Shown: positions 1 through 7,075, counted from the first letter of the stretch. The stretch: DNA of 13,295 nt from an uncultured bacterium (GCA_937923585.1 CALDSM010000684.1:1-13295); one strand, 5' to 3'. Numbers and translations are program-made. Notes: generated from the sequence alone by a model not told the origin.

Positions 1-1
1 C

Positions 2-418
2 GGTTTTGAGGCGATGGCCGCGGAACTTAAGAGCCAGTTCCCCACGGAAAACGACGCAGAGACCGCGCGGCTTAACCCACCCAGTGTTCCCGCGCCGGAC
101 GGCTATTTTGCGCTGTTTGAGAAGGTGGGCACCGCCGAGCGCTTCGTGGGTGCGGCCCACGCCGCACTGGAAGACAATACCGTCCGGATAGTGGCGGCAT
201 TCGCCGACGGCACGGAAGCCCGATGCTTGGGCACGCTTGCGGAATCCTCCGCAATTTCCGTGGAATGGCAGGCGGGCGGCGCGCTTCGGGACGGAAAATA
301 CTATGCCGCCGCCGGCTCGGCGGCCCCGCAGACGGACGGCACCTACCAGATTATGGCGCGCAGCGAAGCGGTCCCCCGGGCGCTTCAGGCCGTCGCCTAT
401 CCGATGGGTTCCCGCTGA
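2..418 (+). CDS. C-terminal part of an unrecognised protein (5' truncated)
   Basis: An open frame runs from the window edge to TGA at 416-418, giving 138 visible residues. The first in-frame ATG is at 14, but the four codons before it are also open and no ribosome binding site can be seen, so the gene probably starts outside the window. I do not recognise the family. The visible part is alanine-rich with a Pro-rich patch near the start (NPPSVPAPDG), then an alternating hydrophobic/polar stretch (roughly residues 50-125) that looks beta-rich. There is no membrane segment or catalytic motif. It lies on the same strand as ftsY, 166 bases upstream, and that gap holds G-runs and hairpins. Its reality as a gene rests on frame length and codon position pattern only. 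Confidence 0.55.
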   Translation, partial: GFEAMAAELKSQFPTENDAETARLNPPSVPAPDGYFALFEKVGTAERFVGAAHAALEDNTVRIVAAFADGTEARCLGTLAESSAISVEWQAGGALRDGKYYAAAGSAAPQTDGTYQIMARSEAVPRALQAVAYPMGSR

Positions 419-472
419 ACCCGGCGTTCGCCGCCACCGATTCGCAATCCCCCCCTGCGGCGTGTTATCTCT

Positions 473-508
473 GGGGGACAAACAGGGGGAAAAGCAGGGA
501 CAGACAGG
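473..508 (+). repeat. Short G-run array with about 12-base period
   Basis: G-runs of five, five, three and two bases start at 473, 485, 497 and 507, each separated by seven A/C-rich bases (ACAAACA, AAAAGCA, ACAGACA). This is an imperfect tandem repeat of about 12 bases. It could be a weak two-tier G-quadruplex or the remains of a degenerate intergenic repeat. The first G-run can also pair with the C-run at 449-455. No function is claimed. Confidence 0.4.
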
Positions 509-548
509 CTTTTCACACTGCCGAAAAGCGAGTCAATCCCCGCTTTTC
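489..548 (+). promoter_or_regulatory. ftsY leader with four alternating complementary segments
   Basis: Four segments alternate in sense: GAAAAGC (489-495), GCTTTTC (508-514), GAAAAGCG (523-530) and CGCTTTTC (541-548). Segments 1:2 and 3:4 can form two hairpins, or 2:3 can form one that excludes both. This is the geometry of an attenuator or translational switch. The array ends 24 bases before the ribosome binding site of ftsY. There is no U-tract after the 3:4 stem, so a classical intrinsic attenuator is not supported. It may instead be a folded intergenic repeat. Confidence 0.3.
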
Positions 549-584
549 CAAATCCCGGCATGATTCCAAACAGGAGTATGAACC

Positions 585-1511
585 ATGAGTTTCTTCACGA
601 AACTGCGCGAGAAACTGGGCAAGACACGGGCGAGCCTCGTCGGCGGTGTCAAGAGCATATTCACCGGCCGCGGCCGGGTCAGCGACGAGGTGTACGACGA
701 CCTGGAGGAACTGCTCATTGAGGCGGACGTGGGCGTCGAGACCACGCAGCAGATCATCGCCGACATGCGCCGCATCGCCCGCGAGAAGGGCATTGACGAC
801 GCCGAGGCGCTGTATGCCGTGCTGAAGGACGAAATGGTCGCGCTGCTCGACAACGGCGCAAGGCAGGCCCAGTGGACGGCCGAAAGCGGCCCGCACGTCA
901 CGCTCGTCGCCGGGGTGAACGGCTCGGGAAAGACGACCACGGCGGGCAAGTTCGCCCAAAAACTGCGCGACGAGGGGCGCACCGTGCTCCTGGGCGCGGC
1001 CGACACCTTCCGTGCCGCGGCGGCCGAACAGCTTACCATCTGGGCGGAGCGCACCGGCGCGGAACTCATCCGCCACCAGGAGGGCGCCGACCCCGCAGCC
1101 GTGGCCTACGACGCCACCGATGCGGCCGTCGCCCGCGGCGTGGACAACGTCATCATTGACACCGCGGGACGCCTGCACACCAAGACGAACCTGATGGAGG
1201 AGTTGAAGAAGATTCAGCGCGTGGTGGGCAAGCGCCTGCCCGGCGCGCCCCACCAGGTGCTGCTCGTGCTCGACGCCACCACCGGCCAGAACGGCCTGCA
1301 GCAGGCGAAGATCTTCACCGAGGCGCTGAAGGTGGACGGCATCGTGCTCACCAAGCTCGACGGCACCGCGCGCGGCGGCATGGCCGTGGCCATACAAAGG
1401 CAGCTTGGCATCCCCATTGTCATGATTGGCGTCGGCGAGGGTGTAGAAGATTTGCAGCCCTTCGACGCGCGGCAGTTCGTGGACGCGCTCTTCGGCGAGG
1501 GCGGAAACTGA
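585..1511 (+). CDS. ftsY: Signal recognition particle receptor FtsY
   Basis: This SRP-receptor GTPase docks ribosome-nascent-chain-SRP complexes at the inner membrane. The 308 residues show the full NG architecture: a helical N domain (about 1-95), then the GTPase with G1 GVNGSGKTT (110-118), the DTFRAAA insertion-box start (140-146), G3 DTAGRLHT (192-199), DATTGQNG (230-237) and G4 TKLDGTARGG (256-265). GRLHTKTNLMEEL and the C-terminal GVGEGVEDLQPFD separate FtsY from Ffh, and the M domain of Ffh is absent. The long acidic A domain of E. coli FtsY is missing, giving the short form known from many bacteria. The ATG at 585 is chosen because AGGAG (572-576) lies eight bases upstream. An ATG at 578 is out of frame. 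The gene stands 89 bases before the next gene on the same strand. Confidence 0.97.
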   Translation: MSFFTKLREKLGKTRASLVGGVKSIFTGRGRVSDEVYDDLEELLIEADVGVETTQQIIADMRRIAREKGIDDAEALYAVLKDEMVALLDNGARQAQWTAESGPHVTLVAGVNGSGKTTTAGKFAQKLRDEGRTVLLGAADTFRAAAAEQLTIWAERTGAELIRHQEGADPAAVAYDATDAAVARGVDNVIIDTAGRLHTKTNLMEELKKIQRVVGKRLPGAPHQVLLVLDATTGQNGLQQAKIFTEALKVDGIVLTKLDGTARGGMAVAIQRQLGIPIVMIGVGEGVEDLQPFDARQFVDALFGEGGN

Positions 1512-1600
1512 GGGAACCGACTGTCTGTTCTCGAACGTCCGTCAACGTCGTCTCCGGTTTCGCCGTTTAGAACTACGGCATTTGCCGGGGAGGGATTCTC

Positions 1601-2455
1601 ATGGCTCCAGCGAAAAAGAAGTTCGTGTTGGCAGCGTCGGCGGGGATTCTCGCGTTGTGTTCTGTTCTGTTGCTGGCCGCACTCTTGTGGGGGCCGCTTC
1701 AGCCGCTGTCCCCCTGGGTGATGGGTTTCCAGCACCGCGACACGGACAGCGCGCGGGTCTACTTTCATCAGGGCACCGATCTCGGGATGTTCGATGGGAT
1801 TGACGCACTTGTTGCCGGGGTGGAGAAGACGCACGCGATGACCTTCCCGATGAGGGCGGAGATATTCGTTTGCGGATCGGACGCCGAATACTGGCGCCTG
1901 GTCCGGACCGGGGCACGCTTCTGCGTTTATCCAAAATACGGGCGTCTGTACGTGTCAGCGCGCGCGCTGCGCGACGCCGGGGCCGGCACCATACACCTTG
2001 ACACCTACCTGACGCACGAACTGTCACATTCGCTGCTGTACCAGAACATGCCGCTTGCGCGTTTCATCGGATTTCCAGACTGGCTGCTGGAAGGGCTTGC
2101 GGTCTTAAATGCAGACCAGAGGGGTGTTGACGGATACCTGACCCGCGACCAGGTGCGCGCAAAGATGCGGGAGGGATACTTCCTGCATCCTTCGGATTTC
2201 ACCACAAAGCCCTGGCACCGGGCAGGCGTGTTGAAGCGCTTTCCGTTGACGGACAAGTACTGGTTCATCTATTCCGAGTTGGCGTGTTTTGTGGAGGATC
2301 TTGTTCAGACGGGCGGCCAGACCCGGTTCTCCACCTTTGAGCGCGGTCTGATTGATGGAAAAGACGAGAAGACGCTTTTTCAAACCGTCTATGGCCGCTC
2401 ACTCAACGACCAAGTCACAGGATTCCGCAAGCGCATGACAGGATCAGGTCCGTAA
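1601..2455 (+). CDS. Membrane-anchored gluzincin-type metalloprotease-like protein
   Basis: The 284-residue protein begins with MAPAKKK and one strongly hydrophobic segment (about 8-30), so it should be an inner-membrane-anchored or exported protein. HELSH at 139-143 supplies two zinc-binding histidines and a general-base Glu. PDWLLEGLAVL (159-169) supplies a downstream Glu at 164, the spacing and context of gluzincins of the 'peptidase MA-like' type. The region before HELSH resembles the beta-rich N-terminal part of these domains. The start is supported by GGGGAGGG (1587-1594) six bases upstream. Two cysteines (91, 108) lie in the predicted exterior part. The substrate is unknown, and family members are often orphan proteases. 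It follows ftsY by 89 bases without an obvious terminator, so co-transcription is possible. Convergent with the next gene. Confidence 0.8.
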   Translation: MAPAKKKFVLAASAGILALCSVLLLAALLWGPLQPLSPWVMGFQHRDTDSARVYFHQGTDLGMFDGIDALVAGVEKTHAMTFPMRAEIFVCGSDAEYWRLVRTGARFCVYPKYGRLYVSARALRDAGAGTIHLDTYLTHELSHSLLYQNMPLARFIGFPDWLLEGLAVLNADQRGVDGYLTRDQVRAKMREGYFLHPSDFTTKPWHRAGVLKRFPLTDKYWFIYSELACFVEDLVQTGGQTRFSTFERGLIDGKDEKTLFQTVYGRSLNDQVTGFRKRMTGSGP

Positions 2456-2510
2456 TACCGGAAGAACAGGCGGCACTTCGCTGGGTAGTTGGTTTTCGTC
2501 AGGAGGTTTT

Positions 2511-2525
2511 CCGAAGGGGCTTCGG
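2511..2525. other. Small perfect hairpin between convergent genes
   Basis: CCGAAG (2511-2516) and CTTCGG (2520-2525) form a six-base-pair stem with a three-base loop in the 75-base gap between the convergent stop codons. Four T residues precede it on the plus strand, but neither strand has a U-tract after the stem, so it is at best a weak or factor-assisted transcription end point. Confidence 0.2.
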
Positions 2526-2530
2526 CAGGG

Positions 2531-3361
2531 TTATTGTGCCGGCTTGAATTCGACCAGAACCTGCGGGAAGGCACCCCGAACACAGCCGGGGTGAAACACA
2601 ATCCGCTCGTCCGCGAGGTCATGCGCCAATTGCGCCTCGGACGCGCGGCAGAGACTGCCGCTCTTTTCCAGGACGCACTTGCCCGCCTGCTCCACCGGCA
2701 GAAGTCCGATGATGGAGCGTGCATCTTCCAGCATGCCGTGCCACTGCCTTGAGAGTGCAACGACGTCCGGGGGCGGTCCCTCAAAAGACAGTTCCTGGAA
2801 TTCGTTCGCTGTGTAACGTCCCGAACGTCCTGCCTGCTCAAGAATGCTCAGCGGACTGAATGCCGGGTCTTTGCCGGAGGCGGCCCACAACAAGTAACCG
2901 AGCGGCTGCACCTGTTCGTGGCAGGTAATGATGTCCGCCCAGTCGCGCACCTCCAGCCTTCCCACCAGCGCCAGCGCTTTGTTTGTGGCCAGGTCCACCG
3001 GATGCAATGTCAGCCCGAAATCGTCGTGCTGCACCAGCGGGAAGAAGCGAAAGGCGCTGTCGCGCGTCCACTGGACCAGCACCGATTCATTCCCGTCACC
3101 CACCAGCGCCTCCACATAGGCGGGCCGCTCGTGAATGACGCGCACGTCGTATCCCGCAGTCTCCAGCAGCGCACGGTCCGCCTGCCAGGTGGCCTCCAGC
3201 GCCTCGGCCGTGTCGTGAAACAGGTCTATGTCCCGCGAGAGGCGTCGTCCGCCCAGCAGCGCGTTGAGTGCCGAACCGCCCGCAACATAACTCTCCCCCT
3301 GGGCGATGCGGTTGGCCGCTATGCACCGGCAGAAGGTTTGCTGGAATGGGGTGAGAGCCAT
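2531..3361 (-). CDS. AbiEii-like nucleotidyltransferase (putative toxin)
   Basis: This 276-residue protein has the minimal nucleotidyltransferase signature: GGSALN (28-33), then SRDIDLF (42-48) with the metal-binding Asp pair 44 and 46. Further on, DLATNKALALVGRLEVRDWADI contains Lys128 and the Arg139-Asp140 pair typical of the AbiEii/AbiGii toxin family. Known members transfer nucleotides to tRNA or other targets and act as toxins of type IV abortive-infection or toxin-antitoxin systems. Whether this one is toxic is inference. About 110 C-terminal residues are not recognisable. The start overlaps the end of the preceding small gene by 43 bases and has no good ribosome binding site of its own, suggesting translational coupling. 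A canonical AbiEi antitoxin (a wHTH protein) is not present. An alternative role is a housekeeping nucleotidyltransferase-like protein without toxicity. Confidence 0.75.
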   Translation of the reverse strand: MALTPFQQTFCRCIAANRIAQGESYVAGGSALNALLGGRRLSRDIDLFHDTAEALEATWQADRALLETAGYDVRVIHERPAYVEALVGDGNESVLVQWTRDSAFRFFPLVQHDDFGLTLHPVDLATNKALALVGRLEVRDWADIITCHEQVQPLGYLLWAASGKDPAFSPLSILEQAGRSGRYTANEFQELSFEGPPPDVVALSRQWHGMLEDARSIIGLLPVEQAGKCVLEKSGSLCRASEAQLAHDLADERIVFHPGCVRGAFPQVLVEFKPAQ

Positions 3362-3549
3362 TGGTAAAGTTCGCCCGCCTGCTGAAACGCCTTTAAGTCC
3401 CCGTGCCGCCGGATATGGTCAAGCGCCCGCAGGGCGCTCTCCACGTCCGCCGGATAATAGTCCTTGCGAAGAAACCACAGGCAACGGTCCCGGTAGGTGT
3501 CCACCAGTTCGTTGACCCGTTCCTGCATTTGCGCGCTCATGGTCTCCAT
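3319..3549 (-). CDS. Small partner protein of the AbiEii-like gene (hypothetical)
   Basis: A 76-residue protein, mostly predicted helical, with a conserved-looking core YRDRCLWFLRKDYYP followed by ADVESALRALDHIRRHGD and a Ser/Pro-rich tail. I do not recognise a named domain. It could be an antitoxin-like or accessory subunit, judged only by its position: it lies immediately upstream of, and overlaps by 43 bases, the nucleotidyltransferase gene. Two in-frame ATGs compete. The one at 3549 has AAGG only one base upstream. The one at 3540 has the same AAGG at a better distance of ten bases, so the protein may be 73 residues long. A possible promoter (TTGCGG, 17 bases, TAGCAT on the minus strand) ends just before the start and is weak. 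Confidence 0.6.
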   Translation of the reverse strand: METMSAQMQERVNELVDTYRDRCLWFLRKDYYPADVESALRALDHIRRHGDLKAFQQAGELYQWLSPHSSKPSAGA

Positions 3550-3604
3550 GCCTTCATGCTAACATGAAGCGCCGCATACCGCAACGCGGGCACGGCCCCG
3601 CCGG

Positions 3605-3654
3605 AAAAAAACAGTAACGAAACGGCCCGGCCTCCATCACGGAAGCCGGGCCGT
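3605..3654 (-). terminator. Rho-independent terminator after the DegT gene
   Basis: Read on the minus strand, the DegT stop codon is followed by a ten-base-pair GC-rich stem (3645-3654 with 3622-3631), which extends by three more pairs after one mismatch, and then by a T-rich stretch ending in seven T residues (3611-3605). It closes the minus-strand run and insulates the small ORF/AbiEii-like pair, whose start lies just beyond. The T-run is about ten bases from the stem, further than ideal. Confidence 0.65.
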
Positions 3655-3673
3655 CTTGCTTGTCTTCGTTTGG

Positions 3674-4987
3674 CTACCGGGCGAGCCCCTGGTACTTCTT
3701 CATTTCGCCGGCCTTGTACTGGCGCAGTTCGCCGATGTTGTCCACGATCTTCTTCACGGTGGCGGCCAGAAATTCCATGTCGGCCCTGCTGTTCATCAGG
3801 ATCTGGTGGTGTCCGCACACGCCACTGTGCCGGTTGGCCTCCTCGCACACGGGCAGGCTGAACCGCTTCGGGTTGATGGCCTTCTTGTAGGCCGGGGTGA
3901 GGCCGTGGCGGGTCTTGGTCAGCGGCTTGTAGAGCCCGCAGCCGTTGAGCGGCTCATAGGGCGGCTCAAACAGTTCGGGCACGCCCAGTTCCGCGTCCAA
4001 TGCCTGGCAGAACTGCGTGTTGTCCACGCCCAGTTCCTTGGCGTCAATGCGGAACACGAAGTTGAAGTAGCTTTGCTGTGTGACCTGCGGACGGCGGCGC
4101 ATCACCTGGATGCCCGGAATCTGCGCGAGCAGCGAGTTGAGATAGATGGCGTTGGCGTCGCGGTCCTTCACCTGCTTGTCGAGCCGCGACAGCCCGCCGA
4201 GCAGCAGCGCCGCCTGCCACTCCGTGAGGCGGTAGTTGCCCGACTGGAGCGCGGTGTCCATCGGCGCGGCCTTCTTCAGCCCGAACACGGGCGGGTCGGC
4301 CGGGTAGGGCCGGCCGCAGTTGCGCAGGCTGTACAGCTTGTAGAACACTTCTTTGTTCTTGCACATGTTGAACCCGCCCTCGCCCGAGGAGAGGACCTTG
4401 GATTCCTGGAAGCTCCACGAGCTGACATCGCCGAAGGAGCCCACGCCCTTTCCCTTCCAGAAGGTGCCGTGTTGGTGCGCGCAGTCCTCGATGAGAAACA
4501 GGTTGTTCTTCTTGCAGATGCGCAGCAGCCGGTCAATGTCCGTCACGCAGCCGTACAGGTGTACCACGATGATCGCCCTGGTCCTGGATGTGATCGCCGC
4601 CTCGACCTTGTCCAGGTCAAGGTTGTAGGTGTCCGGCTCGACATCGCACAGGACGGGAATCGCGTTCACGTCCACGCAGGCGGCCGCCGTGGCCTGCCAG
4701 GTCATGCCCGGCACAATCACCTCGTCGTAGGCGCCGATGCCCAGCGCCTCAAGCGCCATCTGGATGCCCACGGTGCCGTTGGCGCAGCACGCGCCGAACT
4801 TCGCGCCCTGGTAGGCCGTGAACTTCTGGGCGAACTCCCACTCCACCGGCCCGTCAAAGGACCACCGGTTTGACCGCGTGATCTTCGCGACCAACTGCGC
4901 GTCGCTCTCCTCGCTGACGGGCCACTTCGCCCATTTTTTGTTCTTTCCCGCGAGCGGCTTTCCGCCCAGAATGGCAAGCTTCGGCAT
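3674..4987 (-). CDS. DegT/DnrJ/EryC1/StrS family aminotransferase
   Basis: A PLP-dependent aminotransferase of 437 residues, the usual length. It begins with the family-typical LAILGGKP. NGT (70-72) is a phosphate-binding turn, EDCAHQHG (167-174) carries the ring-stacking Asp168, and SFQESKVLSSGEGG (192-205) holds the Schiff-base Lys197. The 'CAHQHG' form, rather than 'AAQA', is reminiscent of the scyllo-inosose and AHBA-synthase-like branches, so amination of a cyclitol, ketone or keto-sugar is plausible. The exact substrate is inference. No glycosyltransferase, epimerase or nucleotide-sugar gene is adjacent, which argues against a simple O-antigen role. The ATG at 4987 has AAGGA (plus-strand 4997-5001) nine bases upstream. 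It is the last gene before a hairpin terminator. A 301-base gap separates it from the URO-D-like gene, so it may have its own promoter. Confidence 0.93.
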   Translation of the reverse strand: MPKLAILGGKPLAGKNKKWAKWPVSEESDAQLVAKITRSNRWSFDGPVEWEFAQKFTAYQGAKFGACCANGTVGIQMALEALGIGAYDEVIVPGMTWQATAAACVDVNAIPVLCDVEPDTYNLDLDKVEAAITSRTRAIIVVHLYGCVTDIDRLLRICKKNNLFLIEDCAHQHGTFWKGKGVGSFGDVSSWSFQESKVLSSGEGGFNMCKNKEVFYKLYSLRNCGRPYPADPPVFGLKKAAPMDTALQSGNYRLTEWQAALLLGGLSRLDKQVKDRDANAIYLNSLLAQIPGIQVMRRRPQVTQQSYFNFVFRIDAKELGVDNTQFCQALDAELGVPELFEPPYEPLNGCGLYKPLTKTRHGLTPAYKKAINPKRFSLPVCEEANRHSGVCGHHQILMNSRADMEFLAATVKKIVDNIGELRQYKAGEMKKYQGLAR

Positions 4988-5288
4988 GACTCACAATCCT
5001 TCTTGGTTTGGGGTGCGGCCCGGCCCCAAGGCGGGGCGGGAAACGCTTTTTGCGATGATTTTAGCCCGCACCTTGCCGACGGGCGGACGGTAGGATATCG
5101 CTTTGGTGGGGAGAAGTGCAAAATGGGGACGTCCGGCGTCAGTCCCACCCACATCGGCGCCGGCCGCAAGGCACACGCGCCAGGGTCAGGCTGGACGACC
5201 GTGTCATCGCCCCGCAGACCGACGACCTTTGACGGCAAGACATTGCGTTATGGTGGAATGGGGCGTACGGGCAGGTATTCTGTGCCGG
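4988..5288. other. 301-base intergenic region upstream of the DegT gene
   Basis: No gene is supported here. On the minus strand, TTGCAC (5121-5116) and TATCCT (5097-5092) with an 18-base spacer could be a weak sigma70-type promoter for the aminotransferase gene, leaving a leader of about 100 bases. GC-rich segments around 5155-5165 can fold locally but show no terminator geometry after the URO-D-like stop. No RNA gene is recognised. Confidence 0.25.
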
Positions 5289-6419
5289 TTAAAACAGCTT
5301 GAACCGGTCAAATTCCAGACCACCGCCAGCCGTTCCGACATCATGCACCCAGGATTCGACCGGTTCCATGAGGCTACCCGCCGTTCGGTACATGGCGAGG
5401 ACGTTCTCTATGGGCGTGCCCACCTGGACGGCATGGGTCGGACCGAGGAAGAGCCCGCCCTTCGGGAACAGGTCGAGCCGGCGGCGCACCTCGCGCTCGA
5501 CGTCGGCGGGCGTGCCGAAGGGCAGCAGGCTCTGGACGCATAGGCTGCCGCAGAAGGTCAGCCGCTCGCCGAACTGTCGCTGCAACGCCGCGATGTCCAT
5601 CTCGGGCGTGGTCGGCTGGACCACGTCCTGGATGTCAAGGCCGATTTCAATGAGGCGCGGCAGGAACATGTTCACGGTGCCGCACATGTGCATCATTGTT
5701 TTCGCGCCGTGGCGGTGCGCCAATTGGAACAGCGCCTCATACTTGGGTGCAAAGAGCCGGTCAAACATGTCGAGGCTGATGGTCGGCCCCTGCTGGCAGC
5801 CCAGATCCTCGCCCACGTGCAGGATGTCCACCATCCCGTCGGCCGCCCCGAGCGTCGCCTCGTGCAACCCGTAGTAGAACTGGAACCGGGCTTCCATGAT
5901 CTCCATGAACGCCTCGTTCTCCGTCAGCAGGTCCTCGAGCACCTGCTCGATGCCGCGCATGCGGCCGATGGTGTTGATGAAATCCATGTCGCCCGCGGAC
6001 CCGATGCAGACCGCATACTGCCCGCCCAGCGCCTCGCACTGGGCGCGAATGGTGGAAAAGTCAAACCACGAAACTTGCGGGAACCGGCTCCGGTCCAAGT
6101 CCTCCGCGCGCGTAATCCCCGCGTACGGCAGAAAGACCGGCTCCATGTAGGACCCTCCCTCGTAGGCCTTTCGTCCGTACCGCTCGCCCCAAAAGCCTTC
6201 GATGCTGCCGTCCGGCCATGTCTTCAACTCGGGTCCGCAATACAACGGCTGCACATAGCGGAAATCATCCCCCAGCACCAGGAGCAACTGTTCCTCCGTG
6301 GCCAGGCCGAAATGCGCCATCAGCGCCTGATTCACCTCCGGCGTTCCCTCATGCTTGACCGGAATGCGGTCATATCCGGTCCGGGCCAGTGTGCCCAGCA
6401 CCCGTTCACGCGATGTCAT
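5289..6419 (-). CDS. URO-D-like (MtaA/CmuA-type) methyltransferase family protein
   Basis: This 376-residue protein belongs to the uroporphyrinogen decarboxylase fold but looks like the methyltransferase branch rather than HemE. HMCGT (244-248) gives the His-x-Cys pair that binds zinc in corrinoid-dependent methyltransferases such as MtaA and CmuA. The N-terminal MTSRERVLGTLARTGYDRIP and the C-terminal GPTHAVQVGTPIENV are typical of uncharacterised paralogues common in anaerobic and PVC-like genomes. Cys290 and Cys294 could supply further ligands. No corrinoid protein or reductive activase is in the window, so the methyl donor is unknown. I start at 6419 because AGGAG lies eight bases upstream and the family usually begins MTxRERV. 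In-frame ATGs at 6446 and 6473 exist but lack well-spaced sites, and the latter would overlap the ORF6N stop. Confidence 0.88.
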   Translation of the reverse strand: MTSRERVLGTLARTGYDRIPVKHEGTPEVNQALMAHFGLATEEQLLLVLGDDFRYVQPLYCGPELKTWPDGSIEGFWGERYGRKAYEGGSYMEPVFLPYAGITRAEDLDRSRFPQVSWFDFSTIRAQCEALGGQYAVCIGSAGDMDFINTIGRMRGIEQVLEDLLTENEAFMEIMEARFQFYYGLHEATLGAADGMVDILHVGEDLGCQQGPTISLDMFDRLFAPKYEALFQLAHRHGAKTMMHMCGTVNMFLPRLIEIGLDIQDVVQPTTPEMDIAALQRQFGERLTFCGSLCVQSLLPFGTPADVEREVRRRLDLFPKGGLFLGPTHAVQVGTPIENVLAMYRTAGSLMEPVESWVHDVGTAGGGLEFDRFKLF

Positions 6420-6466
6420 TTGAACGGTCTCCTGCGGCGTTTCCATTTCACCCGCTGCCCGCACTT

Positions 6467-6997
6467 TCAGCATTCCTCACGGTTGAACCCGATCTGTCGG
6501 CGCTTGGGTGGTTGTTGCGGAGCCATGAGGTGGCGGATGGCATCGAACACAGCCTTGAACTGGGCGTCGTATTTCCTTTCCAACGCGGCCAGTTTCCGGG
6601 CGAGATCCTCATTCGACGCAAGCATCTGTCGGAGTTGAACGAAGGCACGCATGATTTCAATATTGACCTGGACGGCGCGGGGACTGTTCAGAACACTGGA
6701 AAGCATGGCGACGCCCTGCTCGGTGAAAGCATAGGGTAGGTATTTGCGATGCTGTCCACGACCAGCCTTTAAGATCACAGATTGTGATCTTAGACGTTCT
6801 TCCTCGTCGGGGCTCAGTTGGAACATAAAGTCTTCAGGAAACCGCTCGATGCTGCGCTTTACGGCTTGGTTCAGGGTTCTCACCTCGACCCCGTAAAGCT
6901 CTGCCAAGTCACTGTCCAACATGACTTTGTGTCCACGTATCAGCAGGATATGCCGTTCAATCCGCTCGGTGGGCACTATTGAGTTTGCTTCCGTCAT
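6467..6997 (-). CDS. ORF6N domain-containing protein
   Basis: A 176-residue protein with a complete ORF6N (phage antirepressor-like DNA-binding) domain: [18 protein letters not shown] (about 19-36), then [20 protein letters not shown], an LRSQ motif, a basic [21 protein letters not shown] block and SSVLNS, followed by a helical, coiled-coil-prone tail (about 120-165). The same family occurs in phages and as solitary chromosomal genes. Its cellular role is not established. No other phage gene is near, so it is probably a domesticated or horizontally moved single gene placed within the minus-strand run, between the fusion gene and the URO-D-like gene (47 bases to the latter's start). The ribosome binding site is weak (AGG six bases upstream). 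The length is normal and no frameshift is seen. Confidence 0.92.
   Translation of the reverse strand: MTEANSIVPTERIERHILLIRGHKVMLDSDLAELYGVEVRTLNQAVKRSIERFPEDFMFQLSPDEEERLRSQSVILKAGRGQHRKYLPYAFTEQGVAMLSSVLNSPRAVQVNIEIMRAFVQLRQMLASNEDLARKLAALERKYDAQFKAVFDAIRHLMAPQQPPKRRQIGFNREEC
6770..6792. promoter_or_regulatory. Perfect ten-base inverted repeat inside the ORF6N gene
   Basis: TAAGATCACA (6770-6779) and TGTGATCTTA (6783-6792) are exact reverse complements around the trinucleotide GAT. The right half, extended to TGTGATCTTAGA (6783-6794), recurs exactly at 7053-7064 upstream of the gene's start. It could be an operator for a dimeric regulator or for the ORF6N protein itself. It also encodes the conserved LRSQ segment, so coding constraint may explain part of it. 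Confidence 0.3.
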
Positions 6998-7037
6998 ACT
7001 TGCCTGAGTCCCTGTTCTTCCTGGAGCAATTCACCCT

Positions 7038-7075
7038 CTTGACGTGTCAAAATGTGATCTTAGAAAAACGTCAAG
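7038..7075. repeat. Inverted repeat between the fusion gene and ORF6N
   Basis: CTTGACG (7038-7044) and CGTCAAG (7069-7075) are exact inverted copies 24 bases apart. The second copy includes the stop codon of the large fusion gene. Between them lies the 12-base copy of the ORF6N palindrome half-site. Read on the minus strand, the segment gives LRSHFDTSRG followed by a stop, which resembles the conserved LRSQ-x-x-TS stretch of ORF6N proteins and could be the relic of a second copy. No T-tract follows, so it is not an obvious terminator. Confidence 0.3.

Noticed and set aside
513..1397. Long minus-strand open frame opposite ftsY
   Set aside because: ftsY on the plus strand has every GTPase motif and a good ribosome binding site. 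The opposite frame is His/Gly/Val-rich without a domain.
2507..2525. Strong terminator between the convergent genes
   Set aside because: The hairpin is real but short, and no T-tract follows it on either strand.
3656..4873. A 405-codon open frame on the plus strand
   Set aside because: It is antisense to the DegT aminotransferase, is rich in His, Arg, Val and Gly in the way expected of a complementary GC-rich frame, and shows no domain. The minus-strand protein has all catalytic motifs.
5289..6419. hemE (uroporphyrinogen decarboxylase of haem synthesis)
   Set aside because: The HMCG zinc motif and the overall N- and C-terminal signatures fit the methyltransferase-like branch. There are no haem genes nearby.
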